Shown: positions 31,072 through 40,261, numbered from the stretch's first letter. The stretch: 64,000 bases of DNA from Natronococcus occultus SP4 (GCF_000328685.1 NC_019974.1:1045001-1109000); one strand, 5' to 3'. The notes: generated from the sequence alone by a model not told the origin. Program-made: numbers and translations.

Positions 31072-33045
31072 ATGTCACAGGACGACGTCAGTCTGGAGGC
31101 ACGGCTCGAGGAGCAGGATACCTTCGAGCCGCCCGAATCGTTCGTCGAGCAGGCGAACGTAACAGACGAGGGGATCTACGAGGAGTTCGAGGAGAACTGG
31201 CCGGAGTGTTGGGAGGGTGCTGCCGATCTGCTCTCCTGGGAGCAGGAGTACGACACCGTTCTCGACGAGGGGGGCGCACCGTTCTACGAGTGGTTCACGG
31301 GCGGGGAGCTCAACGCCTCGTACAACTGCATCGACAGACACGTCGAATCGGGCGACGGCGACAGAACCGCCGTCGAGTGGGAGGGTGAACTCGGCGAGAC
31401 CCGTTCCTACACCTACGAGGAACTCCTCGAGGAGGTCCAGGCCGTCGCCGCGACGCTCCGGGAGCTCGGCGTCGAGGAGGACGACGTCGTCACGCTGTAC
31501 ATGCCGATGATCCCGGAGCTGACGGTCGCGATGCTCGCCTGTGCCCGGATCGGCGCACCCCACTCGGTGGTGTTCGCCGGCTTCTCCGCGGACGCGCTCG
31601 CGACGCGGATGAATTCGTCCGACAGCGAGTACCTGATCACCGCCGACGGCTACTACCGGCGCGGCGACAGCCTCGATCATCTCTCCAAAACCAACGAGGG
31701 TCTCGAGGACGTCGAGCACGAGACGGCGACGATCGTCGTCGACCGGCTCGGCGACGACCTCGATCACTCCCTCGCGGACGGCCAGCACGACTACGAGGAG
31801 CTGGTCGACGAGAACCGCGGCGAGACCGTCGAGCCGGTAACCCGCGACGCCGAGGACATGCTGTTCCTGATGTACACCTCGGGGACGACGGGCCAGCCCA
31901 AGGGGGTCAAGCACACGACCGCGGGTTATCTCGCCTACACGGCCTGGACTTCCCAGGCCGTCCTCGATCTCGAGCCCGGCGACACCTACTGGTGTTCGGC
32001 CGACATCGGCTGGATCACGGGCCACTCCTACATCGTCTACGGTCCCCTCGCGCTGGGGACGACGACGGTGATGTACGAGGGCACTCCCGACTACCCGGAC
32101 AAGGACCGGTTCTGGGAGATCGTCGAGAAAAACGAGGTCGACGTCTTCTACACCGCGCCGACGGCCATCCGCGCGTTCATGAAGTGGGGCAAGGAGTACC
32201 CGGAGAAACACGATCTCTCCTCGCTGCGCCTGCTCGGGACCGTCGGCGAACCGATCAACCCCCGCGCCTGGAAGTGGTACTACAAACACATCGGGGGCGA
32301 GGAGTGCCCGATCGTCGACACCTGGTGGCAGACCGAAACCGGCGGGCACATGATCACCACGCTGCCGGGCGTCAACGAGATGAAGCCCGGCTCCGCCGGC
32401 CCGGGTCTCCCCGGCGTCGACACGCGGATCGTCGACGCGCAGGGCGAGGAGGTCGACGCCGGCGAGGCCGGCTACCTCACCGTCCAGAAGCCGTGGCCCG
32501 GCATGCTCCGGACGCTCTACCAGAACGACGAGCGGTTCATCGAGGAGTACTGGGAGGAGTACTCCGACCCCGACGCCGACGAGTGGGTGTACTTCCCCGA
32601 GGACGGCGCGAAGATCGACGAGGACGACTACATCACCGTCCTCGGTCGGGTCGACGACGTGATCAACGTCTCCGGTCACCGGCTGGGAACGATGGAGATC
32701 GAGAGTGCGATCGTCGGCGTCGAGGGCGTCGCCGAGGCCGCGGTCGTCGGCGGCGACCACGAGGTGAAAGGCGAAGCCGTCTACGCCTACGTCATCACCG
32801 AAGACGGCTACGAGGGCGACGACGAACTCGCCGAGGAGATCGTCGAGGGCGTCGTCGACGCCATCGGTCCGATCGCAAAGCCGGAGGACGTCGTGTTCAC
32901 GCCCGAGCTCCCCAAGACCCGCTCGGGGAAGATCATGCGTCGCCTGCTCGAGGATATCGCCAGCGGCAACGAACTCGGTAACACGTCGACGCTCCGGAAC
33001 CCCGAAGTCGTCGACGAGATCGCAGCGCAGGTACAGGACGAGTAG
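31072..33045 (+). CDS. acs: Acetyl-CoA synthetase (second copy)
   Basis: A 657 aa Acs closely similar to the copy at 26458. Motifs: [33 protein letters not shown] and LPKTRSGKIMRRLLEDIAS. The two copies share long identical stretches even at DNA level (for example around the ITGHSYIVYGPLALGTTTVM block), pointing to duplication within the lineage. Directly downstream are the two symporter subunits and a Usp, so this copy belongs to the acetate uptake operon. It is probably the main acetate-activating enzyme. Confidence 0.95.
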   Translation: MSQDDVSLEARLEEQDTFEPPESFVEQANVTDEGIYEEFEENWPECWEGAADLLSWEQEYDTVLDEGGAPFYEWFTGGELNASYNCIDRHVESGDGDRTAVEWEGELGETRSYTYEELLEEVQAVAATLRELGVEEDDVVTLYMPMIPELTVAMLACARIGAPHSVVFAGFSADALATRMNSSDSEYLITADGYYRRGDSLDHLSKTNEGLEDVEHETATIVVDRLGDDLDHSLADGQHDYEELVDENRGETVEPVTRDAEDMLFLMYTSGTTGQPKGVKHTTAGYLAYTAWTSQAVLDLEPGDTYWCSADIGWITGHSYIVYGPLALGTTTVMYEGTPDYPDKDRFWEIVEKNEVDVFYTAPTAIRAFMKWGKEYPEKHDLSSLRLLGTVGEPINPRAWKWYYKHIGGEECPIVDTWWQTETGGHMITTLPGVNEMKPGSAGPGLPGVDTRIVDAQGEEVDAGEAGYLTVQKPWPGMLRTLYQNDERFIEEYWEEYSDPDADEWVYFPEDGAKIDEDDYITVLGRVDDVINVSGHRLGTMEIESAIVGVEGVAEAAVVGGDHEVKGEAVYAYVITEDGYEGDDELAEEIVEGVVDAIGPIAKPEDVVFTPELPKTRSGKIMRRLLEDIASGNELGNTSTLRNPEVVDEIAAQVQDE

Positions 33046-33098
33046 TCCTGTCCCTTCCTTTCGTAATCGACTACCAACCACCAGAATGACGCGTTAAT

Positions 33099-33506
33099 AT
33101 GACAGAGAATACCACTCAAGAAACGGACGACGCCGTCGAGACCGACGGTGGCGTGAAAACCGAGGCGTACCTCGACAAGGAGATCAACATCTTCAAACCG
33201 GCGACCCCGTTCATGCGGGATCACCTGAAGGTGATCTGGATCTCGTTTGCCGCGTGGGTCCTGGTCGTCTTCGGACCGACGACTGCCACCGTCCTCGCAC
33301 CGGATCTGATGACCGAAACAACGATCCTCAACGGGTTCCCGCTGCACTTCTTCCTGGCAGCGATCTTCACGCCGCTTGCCGCGCTGTTGCTGTCGGTCGG
33401 CTACGCGATGCAACGCGACCGGCTCGACACCAAGTACGGCATCTCCCACGAGAGCGAGGAAGAGACCGACTCCGGTACCGTCGCTGCCGACGGAGGTAAC
33501 GAATGA
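33099..33506 (+). CDS. DUF4212 small subunit of a sodium/solute symporter
   Basis: A 135 aa membrane protein. An N-terminal soluble part (YLDKEINIFKPATPFMRDHL) is followed by two transmembrane segments (VIWISFAAWVLVVFGPTTAT and FPLHFFLAAIFTPLAALLLS) and the conserved end YAMQRDRLDTKYGI, which is the DUF4212 pattern. DUF4212 proteins pair with an SSS-family permease, here the next gene, whose ATG overlaps this stop (ATGA at 33503-33506). Confidence 0.9.
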   Translation: MTENTTQETDDAVETDGGVKTEAYLDKEINIFKPATPFMRDHLKVIWISFAAWVLVVFGPTTATVLAPDLMTETTILNGFPLHFFLAAIFTPLAALLLSVGYAMQRDRLDTKYGISHESEEETDSGTVAADGGNE

Positions 33507-35167
33507 TCGAGGCTATCGATCCGATCGTCCTCCAGGAGACGGCGCTGGACGTCGGTGAGTTCAAGCTGATTCCGGCGCTGACAGTCGTCGCGATGCTGGT
33601 GTTGTTCCTCGGCGTCGGCTACTTCTTCCGAGTCGCCGCCGTCGACGAACTGTGGGTCGCCGGCCGCTCGATCGGTTCGATCGAGAACGGGATGGCGATC
33701 GGCGCCAACTGGATGAGCGCCGCCTCCTACCTCGGCGTCGCCTCCCTGATCGCGCTGTCGGGGTACTTCGGGCTGGCGTACGTCGTCGGCTGGACAACGG
33801 GGTATTTCATCCTGCTGATCTTCCTGGCCGCGCAGTTCCGCCGGTTCGGGAAGTACACGGCGCCCGACTTCGTCGGCGACCGCTTCTACTCCGACTGGGC
33901 TCGGGGCATCGCGGCGTTTACGACCCTCGCGATCGCCTTCACCTACGCGATCGGCCAGGCAAGCGGGATGGGGCTGATGGCCCAGTACATCTTCGGGATC
34001 TCCTACGAGGTCGGCGTGATCGGGCTGATGGCCGTCACCATCGCCTACGTCGCCCTCTCCGGGATGCTGGGGACGACCAAGAACATGGCGATCCAGTACA
34101 CCATCCTGATCATCGCCTTCACGCTCGGGCTGTACGCCGTCGGCTGGACCCAGGGCTGGTCGACGGCGCTGCCGTACCTCGAGGCCGGACCGCAGGTCGC
34201 CGAGGCCGCCAGCATCGAGGCCCAGTTCGTCGAGCCGTTCGCGAACGCGAGCTACTACGCCTGGATCGCGCTCGCCTTTAGCCTGATCGTCGGTACCTGC
34301 GGCCTGCCACACGTGCTGGTGCGGTTCTACACCGTCGACAACGAGCGAACGGCCCGCTGGTCGACCGTCTGGGGGCTGTTCTTCATCTGCCTGCTGTACT
34401 GGGGAACGGCCACCTACGCGGCCTTCGGTGGGCTGCTCTACGACAGCGAGGTCACCGGCGGCGACGGCTTCGCCCAGATGCTCGGCATCGAGGCCGACGC
34501 GCTCGTCGTGTTGACCGCACAGCTCGCGGATCTCCCGACCTGGCTCGTCGGGCTGGTCGCCGCCGGTGCCGTCGCTGCGGCGCTGGCGACGACCGCCGGA
34601 CTGTTCATCACCGCCTCCTCGGCGGCCGCACACGACATTTACACCAACCTCTACAAGGAGAACGCGACCCAGCGCGAACAGATGATCGTCGGCCGCTCGA
34701 CGATCGTCGGCGTCGGCGTCCTCGTGGCGCTGATCGGGCTCAACCCGCCCGCGCTGATCGGCGAACTCGTCGCGATGTCGTTCGCGATCGCCGGCACCGT
34801 CTTCTTCCCGGTGTTCTTCCTCGGCCTCTGGTGGGAGAACACGACCCGGGAGGGAGCCCTCGCCGGCATGCTCATCGGCATCGCCATCTCGTTCGGCGCG
34901 ATTCTGAACGACACCGCGATCCCGATGTACACCGGCGTCGAGGAAGCCGTCATCCCCGGGCTGGCGACGTGGGTGCCGGGAACGTCCTCGGCGCTGGTCG
35001 GCGTGCCGGTGGTGTTTGGCGTGATCATCGTCGTCTCGCTGATCACGGACGAACCGCCCCAGCACGTCAAACGTCTCGTCCGCCAGTGTCACAGTCCCGA
35101 ACCGATGAGCAAGATGGAATCGGCCGAAGACGCCGCCGCTGATGGTGGCACTCCCGCAGACGACTAA
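33503..35167 (+). CDS. Sodium:solute symporter (acetate permease type)
   Basis: A 554 aa SSS-family transporter with about 13 transmembrane segments. It contains the family stretches DELWVAGRSIGSIENGMAIG and ANWMSAASYLGVASLIALSG near the N-terminus and GTCGLPHVLVRFYTVDNERT in the middle, which is typical of ActP-like and VC_2705-type permeases. It works with the DUF4212 subunit. The cargo is probably acetate or a short-chain monocarboxylate, because the acs gene stands just upstream; this is inference. A C-terminal acidic tail is cytoplasmic. Confidence 0.9.
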   Translation: MIEAIDPIVLQETALDVGEFKLIPALTVVAMLVLFLGVGYFFRVAAVDELWVAGRSIGSIENGMAIGANWMSAASYLGVASLIALSGYFGLAYVVGWTTGYFILLIFLAAQFRRFGKYTAPDFVGDRFYSDWARGIAAFTTLAIAFTYAIGQASGMGLMAQYIFGISYEVGVIGLMAVTIAYVALSGMLGTTKNMAIQYTILIIAFTLGLYAVGWTQGWSTALPYLEAGPQVAEAASIEAQFVEPFANASYYAWIALAFSLIVGTCGLPHVLVRFYTVDNERTARWSTVWGLFFICLLYWGTATYAAFGGLLYDSEVTGGDGFAQMLGIEADALVVLTAQLADLPTWLVGLVAAGAVAAALATTAGLFITASSAAAHDIYTNLYKENATQREQMIVGRSTIVGVGVLVALIGLNPPALIGELVAMSFAIAGTVFFPVFFLGLWWENTTREGALAGMLIGIAISFGAILNDTAIPMYTGVEEAVIPGLATWVPGTSSALVGVPVVFGVIIVVSLITDEPPQHVKRLVRQCHSPEPMSKMESAEDAAADGGTPADD

Positions 35168-35169
35168 CC

Positions 35170-35625
35170 ATGTACGATACAATACTCGTCCCGACCGATG
35201 GAAGCGACACCGCCGAGTACGCGGTCGAACACGCCGTTGACCTCGCCGAGAAGTACGACGCCGACATCCACGCGCTGTACGTCCTCGACACGAGCGCGAT
35301 CGACGTCAGCCTCGGCACCGAGCAGGTCGACCGCATCCAGCAAGGCCAGTTCGAGGATATGCCCGAGCTCCAACAGCGAGCCAACGACGCGACCGGCGCT
35401 GTCGCGTCGAGAGCCGAGACCCACGACATCGACGTGACCGAGGCGGTCGTCGCCGGACAACCCCACAAACAGATCAACAGCTACGCGACGGACAACGATG
35501 TCGACCTGATCGTCATGGGATCGGCGGGCCGCAGCGGCGTCCGACGGGCCCTGCTCGGTAGCGTCGCCGAACGGACGCTGCGCTCGACACAGATTCCGGT
35601 GTTGGTCGTCGATAGACAGGACTGA
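35170..35625 (+). CDS. Universal stress protein of the acetate operon
   Basis: A 151 aa UspA. It begins MYDTILVPTDGSDTAEYAVE and has the ATP-binding loop GSAGRSGVRRALLGSVAERTL then the final strand IPVLVVD. The start is 2 nt after the symporter stop, so it is co-transcribed with the transporter. Usp genes are commonly attached to haloarchaeal SSS and APC transporters, where they may regulate transport. Confidence 0.93.
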   Translation: MYDTILVPTDGSDTAEYAVEHAVDLAEKYDADIHALYVLDTSAIDVSLGTEQVDRIQQGQFEDMPELQQRANDATGAVASRAETHDIDVTEAVVAGQPHKQINSYATDNDVDLIVMGSAGRSGVRRALLGSVAERTLRSTQIPVLVVDRQD

Positions 35626-35661
35626 CTCGACAGCGGTTCGCCACGTTCGTTTTCGTCGTTC

Positions 35662-35877
35662 TCACCGATCGTCCGTCGCTACCTCGAGGCTCGTGACGAA
35701 CCCGAAGTACGCGACGATTCCTGCGAGCATGAGCATGTAGTACGCCCAGGTCGGTCCCTCGAGGACGCGAAAGATGATCTCGACCATCGTCACCCAGCCG
35801 ATGGCAAAGACCAGATCGACGAAGATCCCCCATCGCTGTTCGCGTGCGTCCTCGAGCCACTCGCCGATGTTCGTCAT
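35662..35877 (-). CDS. Small two-TM membrane protein (71 aa)
   Basis: The product starts MTNIGEWLEDAREQRWGIFV. Two hydrophobic segments (FVDLVFAIGWVTMVEIIF and YYMLMLAGIVAYFGFVTSL) flank a short loop with PTWA. Family not identified. It converges with the usp gene and diverges from trm56. Confidence 0.75.
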   Translation of the reverse strand: MTNIGEWLEDAREQRWGIFVDLVFAIGWVTMVEIIFRVLEGPTWAYYMLMLAGIVAYFGFVTSLEVATDDR

Positions 35878-35983
35878 CGGACGGAGGGTTCCGTCGGCGC
35901 GTCGAAAAGTCTGCCGCTGTCGGTCCAGTGACTCTTACTGGCAAAGCGAAACCCCCTAACCTCGTCCGGGACTGAACTGCGGT

Positions 35984-36529
35984 ATGAACGAGACAGCCGA
36001 GGTCGCCGTTCTCCGGCTCGGTCACCGCCCCGGCCGGGACGAGCGGATGACGACCCACGTCGGGCTGACGGCGCGTGCGCTCGGGGCCGACCGCGTCTGG
36101 ATCCCCGACAACGCCGGCCAGTCCCTCGAGACCGTCGCCGACATCACCGACCGGTTCGGCGGCCCCTTCGAGGCCGAACTGACCGATTCGCCACAGGCGC
36201 TGATCCGGAACTGGGAGGGGCGAGTCGTCCATCTCACGATGTACGGTGAGCGGATCCAGGACGTCGAGGACAAGATCCGTTCGGCCCGGGAGGACGACGG
36301 GGAGCCGCTGTTGGTTGTCGTCGGCTCCGAGAAGGTTCCCTTCGACGTCTACGAGGCGGCCGACTGGAACGTCGGCGTCACCAACCAGCCCCACTCCGAG
36401 GTAGCGGGGCTTGCGGTGTTTCTCGACCGGCTGTTCGAGGGTCGCGAACTCGACCGCGAGTGGGTCGACGCCGACCGCGAAGTGATCCCGATGGAGACGG
36501 GCAAGCGCGTCGAACCCGTCGAAGAATAG
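35984..36529 (+). CDS. trm56: tRNA (cytidine-56-2-prime-O)-methyltransferase
   Basis: A 181 aa archaeal SPOUT methyltransferase that methylates C56 in the T-loop of tRNA using SAM. Characteristic stretches are EVAVLRLGHRPGRDERMTTH (6-25), ALGADRVWIPD, VHLTMYGERIQD (about 80-91), the trefoil-knot region LLVVVGSEKVPFDVYEAADW and VGVTNQPHSEVAGLAVFLDR. Length and motifs match aTrm56. A decayed copy of a small gene follows directly after its stop. Confidence 0.93.
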   Translation: MNETAEVAVLRLGHRPGRDERMTTHVGLTARALGADRVWIPDNAGQSLETVADITDRFGGPFEAELTDSPQALIRNWEGRVVHLTMYGERIQDVEDKIRSAREDDGEPLLVVVGSEKVPFDVYEAADWNVGVTNQPHSEVAGLAVFLDRLFEGRELDREWVDADREVIPMETGKRVEPVEE

Positions 36530-36534
36530 AGCAG

Positions 36535-36604
36535 CCCTGTCCCCCAGAGGATCGTCAGTACGGAGCCCGAGTAACCAGCCACAAGCCTTCCGCGAGTCAT
36601 CTAC
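36535..36604 (-). pseudogene. Decayed copy of the 29-residue membrane peptide gene
   Basis: On the minus strand this segment encodes VDDSRKACGWLLG in one frame and GSVLTILWGTGLL in another. Together these match the intact peptide at 37310-37399 (DDSRKGL..., GSVLTILWGSGII), with an internal deletion and frameshift. The two DNA copies share atcgtcagtacggagcc and ccttccgcga. A relic of duplication. Confidence 0.65.
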
Positions 36605-36712
36605 ACGACCGGTATATTCACGGAACGGTGTATGTAAGCATCCATAGGGACGTTCCTCGTTCCGATCACCCCCATATCTTTTACCCCCTTCGGAAAGTTG
36701 TTGATAGACAAC

Positions 36713-37201
36713 ATGAATCGACGACACGTTCTCGGCAGTGTCGGTATCGGCATTCTCGGCGCGGGGTGTACGGGAAGTGTGGTATCTTCCTGTCCTGACC
36801 CGGATATAGACGAGGAGTTGGCTTACGAAGCACGCAACGCCGAGCAATTCACAGATGGAGAGGAGACAATACTGGTTACGTCTCCCGACGACGTTGGGCG
36901 GTTCAACGAGCGACTAATGGATATTCAGGATGAGGGGTGGGTTCGGGAAACCGACTTCCGAACCGAATTCGTTCTCGGAATTCAGGCCACGACATCCAGC
37001 GAATCGTCGGAGATCGAATCTCTTGGTGTCGAACGGGTGGACTCGAGCGAGGTTCGCGCGTACACCTGCATCGAGAACCGGGGTCGAACCGACGACGCCG
37101 CACCGCATCCGATTCTCCTTCGTGTTGTTCACGACGGCACCGTACCAGAGGATGTGTCCGCCATTCACTGGGAAGACGGCGACGAGCGGACGATCGAGTA
37201 G
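36713..37201 (+). CDS. Tat-type lipoprotein of unknown function
   Basis: A 162 aa protein beginning MNRRHVLGSVGIGILGAGCT. The twin Arg and the lipobox LGAGC at residues 15-19 indicate export by Tat and lipid attachment at Cys19. The start at 36713 fits the signal better than the upstream frame start at 36698. The mature part has two Cys (SCPDP and YTCIENRG) and a TILVTSPDDVGRFNERL stretch. No family is recognised. Codon and base use are less GC-rich than neighbours, and the gene is bracketed by two related copies of a small peptide gene, so it looks like a recent insertion. Confidence 0.72.
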   Translation: MNRRHVLGSVGIGILGAGCTGSVVSSCPDPDIDEELAYEARNAEQFTDGEETILVTSPDDVGRFNERLMDIQDEGWVRETDFRTEFVLGIQATTSSESSEIESLGVERVDSSEVRAYTCIENRGRTDDAAPHPILLRVVHDGTVPEDVSAIHWEDGDERTIE

Positions 37202-37309
37202 CGACGAGCGCCCAATCTTCGGTCGGGGTACGACGAGTGAGCAGACGCGGATCGAGAAGTGATTTTTTGATGGAGGTGGTCGCTGCGACGGCGGAGCGCT
37301 CGAGGACCG

Positions 37310-37399
37310 CTAAATGATCCCGCTGCCCCATAGAATCGTCAGTACGGAGCCGAGAATCCCGAGCAGTCCCGCGATGAGTCCCTTCCGCGAATCGTCCAT
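37310..37399 (-). CDS. Very small membrane protein (29 aa)
   Basis: A complete short frame from ATG 37397-37399 to TAG 37310-37312. The product is a short charged head (MDDSRKG) followed by one transmembrane helix with glycines (LIAGLLGILGSVLTILWGSG). The existence of a second, broken copy at 36535-36604 that keeps the same residues supports that this is a real gene family and not chance. Function unknown; too short for standard gene calls. Confidence 0.6.
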   Translation of the reverse strand: MDDSRKGLIAGLLGILGSVLTILWGSGII

Positions 37400-37506
37400 A
37401 CCGTCGCGTGAGACCGCAGTGGTATATGCTTTGTCTCTGTTGGTGTGGGGGGTGAATTTATCTCTGGATTCGGTGCATGAAGCGACGTCTCGCGAGGACG
37501 GGGCAC

Positions 37507-38184
37507 CTATCGCCGGAGCGAGCCCAAGAGTCTCAGCGGTCGAAGCAGGCGGCCACCGACCGCCCGAACGACCGATCGAGTCATCGCCGTCGTCCCGGTC
37601 TCGGACTCGTCGAGGACGTAGCCCGTCCCGACCCGCTCGATCGGCCCCGAGTCGCCGACGGTCTCGAGGACGCGTTCGAAGTCCTCGTTGGGCAGCCCCG
37701 TTCGATCCTGCAGTTCCGCGCGCGACAGTGGGCGGTCGGCCTCGCGAAGCTCCCGGAGGACTGCCCAGCCGTGGGCCGAGACCAGGTAGTACTCCGCCTC
37801 CGAAATATCCTCGTCGGGTTCGCTCGAGCGGTCGATCCCGAGACGAAGGTCGTACAGCGAGTCAAGACAGAGCCACGCGGCGACGGCGGCGAGGACGCCG
37901 AAGACGACGGCGCCGTCACCGATCGCGAGGGACGCGAACACGAGGACGCCGACTGCGCCGAGAACGGCCCCCGCGATGGCGTCCGGATACCCGCGTGCGG
38001 TACAGACGGCCCTGAGCGCGGCGATCCCGACGAGCCCTGCTGGAATCGCGATCACCGTCCCCGCAGAGAGATCCGCCAGAACGGCGAAAACGGCGAGGAC
38101 GGCCGTGACTCCGAGGATCGCTCCCGGGTCGAGCTCGTCGCCCATCGCCGCTCGAAACGACGTCATCGGTCGGTCGTACGTCAT
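37507..38184 (-). CDS. Membrane-anchored winged-helix protein (225 aa)
   Basis: The N-terminal half holds three or four hydrophobic helices (AILGVTAVLAVFAVLADLSA, TVIAIPAGLVGIAALRAV, IAGAVLGAVGVLVFASLAIG, GAVVFGVLAAVAAWLCL). After a linker, residues about 130-195 look like a winged helix (YLVSAHGWAVLRELREADRP, RAELQDRTGLPNEDFERVLE). Such proteins may link membrane state to transcription, but no partner can be named. It is divergent from tfe; the start at 38184 is taken as the first ATG, with an alternative at residue 7. Confidence 0.72.
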   Translation of the reverse strand: MTYDRPMTSFRAAMGDELDPGAILGVTAVLAVFAVLADLSAGTVIAIPAGLVGIAALRAVCTARGYPDAIAGAVLGAVGVLVFASLAIGDGAVVFGVLAAVAAWLCLDSLYDLRLGIDRSSEPDEDISEAEYYLVSAHGWAVLRELREADRPLSRAELQDRTGLPNEDFERVLETVGDSGPIERVGTGYVLDESETGTTAMTRSVVRAVGGRLLRPLRLLGSLRR

Positions 38185-38257
38185 ATCAACCCATATACCT
38201 TTGTGAGTCGCCGGGATTCGAACCGGAGCCGTCGGCTCGGTACGGCGTCGCTCAAAA

Positions 38258-38266
38258 GACTTAATG
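38258..38266 (+). promoter_or_regulatory. TATA box of tfe
   Basis: gacttaatg lies 25-33 nt before the ATG at 38291, fitting a leaderless transcript. Confidence 0.5.
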
Positions 38267-38290
38267 GGCCGATCGCGCTACGTGTAGGCA

Positions 38291-38815
38291 ATGGCTTTTG
38301 AGGACCTGCTCGAGGATCCGGTCATCCAGAAGTACTTGCACGAGCTGGTCGGTCCCACGGGGATGCCCGTCGCGGCGGCGCCGCCGGACGGGGAAGTGAC
38401 CGACGAGGAGCTCGCCGAGGAGCTGGATCTCGAGTTGAACGACGTCCGGCGCGCGCTGTTTATTCTCTACGAGAACGACCTCGCCAGCTACCGCCGGCTG
38501 CGCGACGAGGACTCGGGCTGGCTGACCTACCTCTGGACCTTCGAGTACGACAACATCCCCGAGAACCTCGAAGAGGAGATGTACCGGCTCCACGACGCCT
38601 TAGAGGACCGACGCGAGTACGAGCGCAACCACGAGTTCTACCTCTGTGAGATCTGCTCGATCCGCTTCGAGTTCGGCGAGGCGATGGACTTCGGATTCGA
38701 GTGTCCCGAGTGTGGCTCGCCCGTCGAATCGATGGACAACGACCGCCTGGTCGACGCGATGGACGACCGCCTCGACGCCCTCGAGGACGAACTGAACATC
38801 GACGCGGACGCCTGA
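38291..38815 (+). CDS. tfe: Transcription initiation factor TFE (alpha subunit)
   Basis: A 174 aa archaeal TFE, the homologue of TFIIE-alpha that helps open promoters with TBP/TFB and RNA polymerase. The N-terminal winged helix (about 1-100) includes PDGEVTDEELAEELDLELND and VRRALFILYENDLASYRRLR. The C-terminal zinc ribbon has CEIC (about 118) and CPEC (about 138). An acidic C-terminus follows. The stop shares a base with the next start (TGATG), so tfe and the DUF2110 gene are coupled. Confidence 0.95.
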   Translation: MAFEDLLEDPVIQKYLHELVGPTGMPVAAAPPDGEVTDEELAEELDLELNDVRRALFILYENDLASYRRLRDEDSGWLTYLWTFEYDNIPENLEEEMYRLHDALEDRREYERNHEFYLCEICSIRFEFGEAMDFGFECPECGSPVESMDNDRLVDAMDDRLDALEDELNIDADA

Positions 38816-39486
38816 TGGTCACACTCGCAACCAAACTCTACGTCGAAGGCGACGCCCGCGAGCGGTCGCTGGACTCGCTTCGCTCGCTGATCGGCAACGA
38901 GATCGGCGAACTCGACGTTGCGTTCGAGCTGACGGTCCGGGACGACGACTTCCCCGAAGTCGACCTCGAGGGCGAAGACGCCGTCGTCGCGGGCAACGTC
39001 CTCCGCGAGGAGTTCGGCGAGATCGTCCCCGAGCTCGAAGCCGGCGAGACCTACGTCGGGACGCTCGACTCCTGGAGCGACGAGGGGTTCGTCCTCGACG
39101 CGGGCCGTCCGGTCGAGATTCCGGCCGACGAAATCGGGCTCGGCCCCGGCTCGCCGACCCAGATCCGCGATCGCTACGGCCTCGTCCAGCACCTGCCGAT
39201 GCGGTTCGTCTACCGCGAGGACGACCCCTCCCGACTGGCCGACGAGGAGCGCGATCGCCTCTACGAGTGGACCCGCAGTGACGGCCGGCTCAACGTCAAC
39301 AGCGCCACCCGAGCCGAGGTTCGGGCGACGCTCAACCGCGCGGGCCACGCCCAGGACTACGTCACCGTTGAGCGTCTCGGCCTGCTCGAACAGAGCGTGA
39401 TCTGTACCGAAGGAACCGATCCACCGGGGCTGCTCGCGAGCGTCGGCGAGTACCTCCCGGCGGAGCTGCGGTGTGTCGTTCCCTAG
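38815..39486 (+). CDS. DUF2110 family protein
   Basis: A 223 aa conserved archaeal protein beginning MVTLATKLYVEGDARERSLD. It matches the DUF2110 family, which I recall as regularly next to tfe. The middle segment VGTLDSWSDEGFVLDAGRPV has an S1/OB-like character, and the C-terminal part (LNVNSATRAEVRATLNRAGH, VERLGLLEQSVIC) suggests a small helix-hairpin unit. The strict link to tfe implies a role in transcription or RNA metabolism, which is untested. Confidence 0.85.
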   Translation: MVTLATKLYVEGDARERSLDSLRSLIGNEIGELDVAFELTVRDDDFPEVDLEGEDAVVAGNVLREEFGEIVPELEAGETYVGTLDSWSDEGFVLDAGRPVEIPADEIGLGPGSPTQIRDRYGLVQHLPMRFVYREDDPSRLADEERDRLYEWTRSDGRLNVNSATRAEVRATLNRAGHAQDYVTVERLGLLEQSVICTEGTDPPGLLASVGEYLPAELRCVVP

Positions 39487-39487
39487 C

Positions 39488-40261
39488 ATGAACCGACGGC
39501 TCGCTCTCGCGGTGATCGCGGTCGCGTTGCTCGCGACGACGGCCGGCTGTTCGGCGATCTTCGGCGGCATCTCCGACGAGGAGCTCGACCGCGAACAGGA
39601 GTACGACGACCTACAGGACAGCGACGCCGACGTCGCCGTCGACATCGAGGGCGGCTCCATCATCACCAGCGGCGAGTTCCGCGCGGTCTATGACCTCAAC
39701 GAGACCGAGGAGCTGTCGCTGTACCGCTCGAGTTTCTACACCGAGGACGCACTCGACATCCACAGCGTCCGCTACTGGTATCCGAACGGAACCGAGGTAA
39801 CCGGCTCCGACCTCGCGATCGACCAGGGTCGCTCGAGCACCGAGGTCGAAGTGCCGGACGGCAACGGCACCCTCGCCTTCTCGGGTAGCGCCGGAGGCCG
39901 AACCTTCCAGCTGCCGGCCTACGTCTCCGGCTCCTACGAGGTGACGTTGCCCGAGGACTACCGAACCTCGAACTTCCTGTTCGGCGACGTCAACCCCGGC
40001 GGCTACGAGCGGGAGGTGATCGACAACCGCGAGCAGCTGGTCTGGGACGACGTCGACAGCACGATCTCGCTGCGGTACTACCAGACCAGGGATATACCGC
40101 TGTTTGCCGGGCTCGTCGGCACCGTCGTCCTGCTTGGCGGTGGCGCGATGGCCTACTACTACCGGAAGGTCAAGAAGTTAAAGGAGCAACGCGAGGAGAT
40201 GGGTCTCGACGTCGAGATCGAGGACGACTCCGACGACGGCCCGCCGCCGGGAATGAAGTAG
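39488..40261 (+). CDS. DUF5803-like lipoprotein with C-terminal membrane helix
   Basis: A 257 aa protein. The N-terminal signal MNRRLALAVIAVALLATTAG is followed by Cys21, a lipobox pattern (TTAGC). The extracellular part is a beta-rich domain (YDLNETEELSLYRSSF, FQLPAYVSGSYEVTLPEDY). Near the end lies one membrane helix (PLFAGLVGTVVLLGGGAMAY) followed by basic residues and an acidic tail. It starts 1 nt after the DUF2110 stop, so the three genes form one operon. Assigned to DUF5803 from memory of haloarchaeal gene order; function unknown. Confidence 0.78.
   Translation: MNRRLALAVIAVALLATTAGCSAIFGGISDEELDREQEYDDLQDSDADVAVDIEGGSIITSGEFRAVYDLNETEELSLYRSSFYTEDALDIHSVRYWYPNGTEVTGSDLAIDQGRSSTEVEVPDGNGTLAFSGSAGGRTFQLPAYVSGSYEVTLPEDYRTSNFLFGDVNPGGYEREVIDNREQLVWDDVDSTISLRYYQTRDIPLFAGLVGTVVLLGGGAMAYYYRKVKKLKEQREEMGLDVEIEDDSDDGPPPGMK

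Noticed and set aside
33099-35167. Proline or pantothenate symporter
   Set aside because: The DUF4212 partner and the adjacent acs gene favour a short-chain acid transporter.
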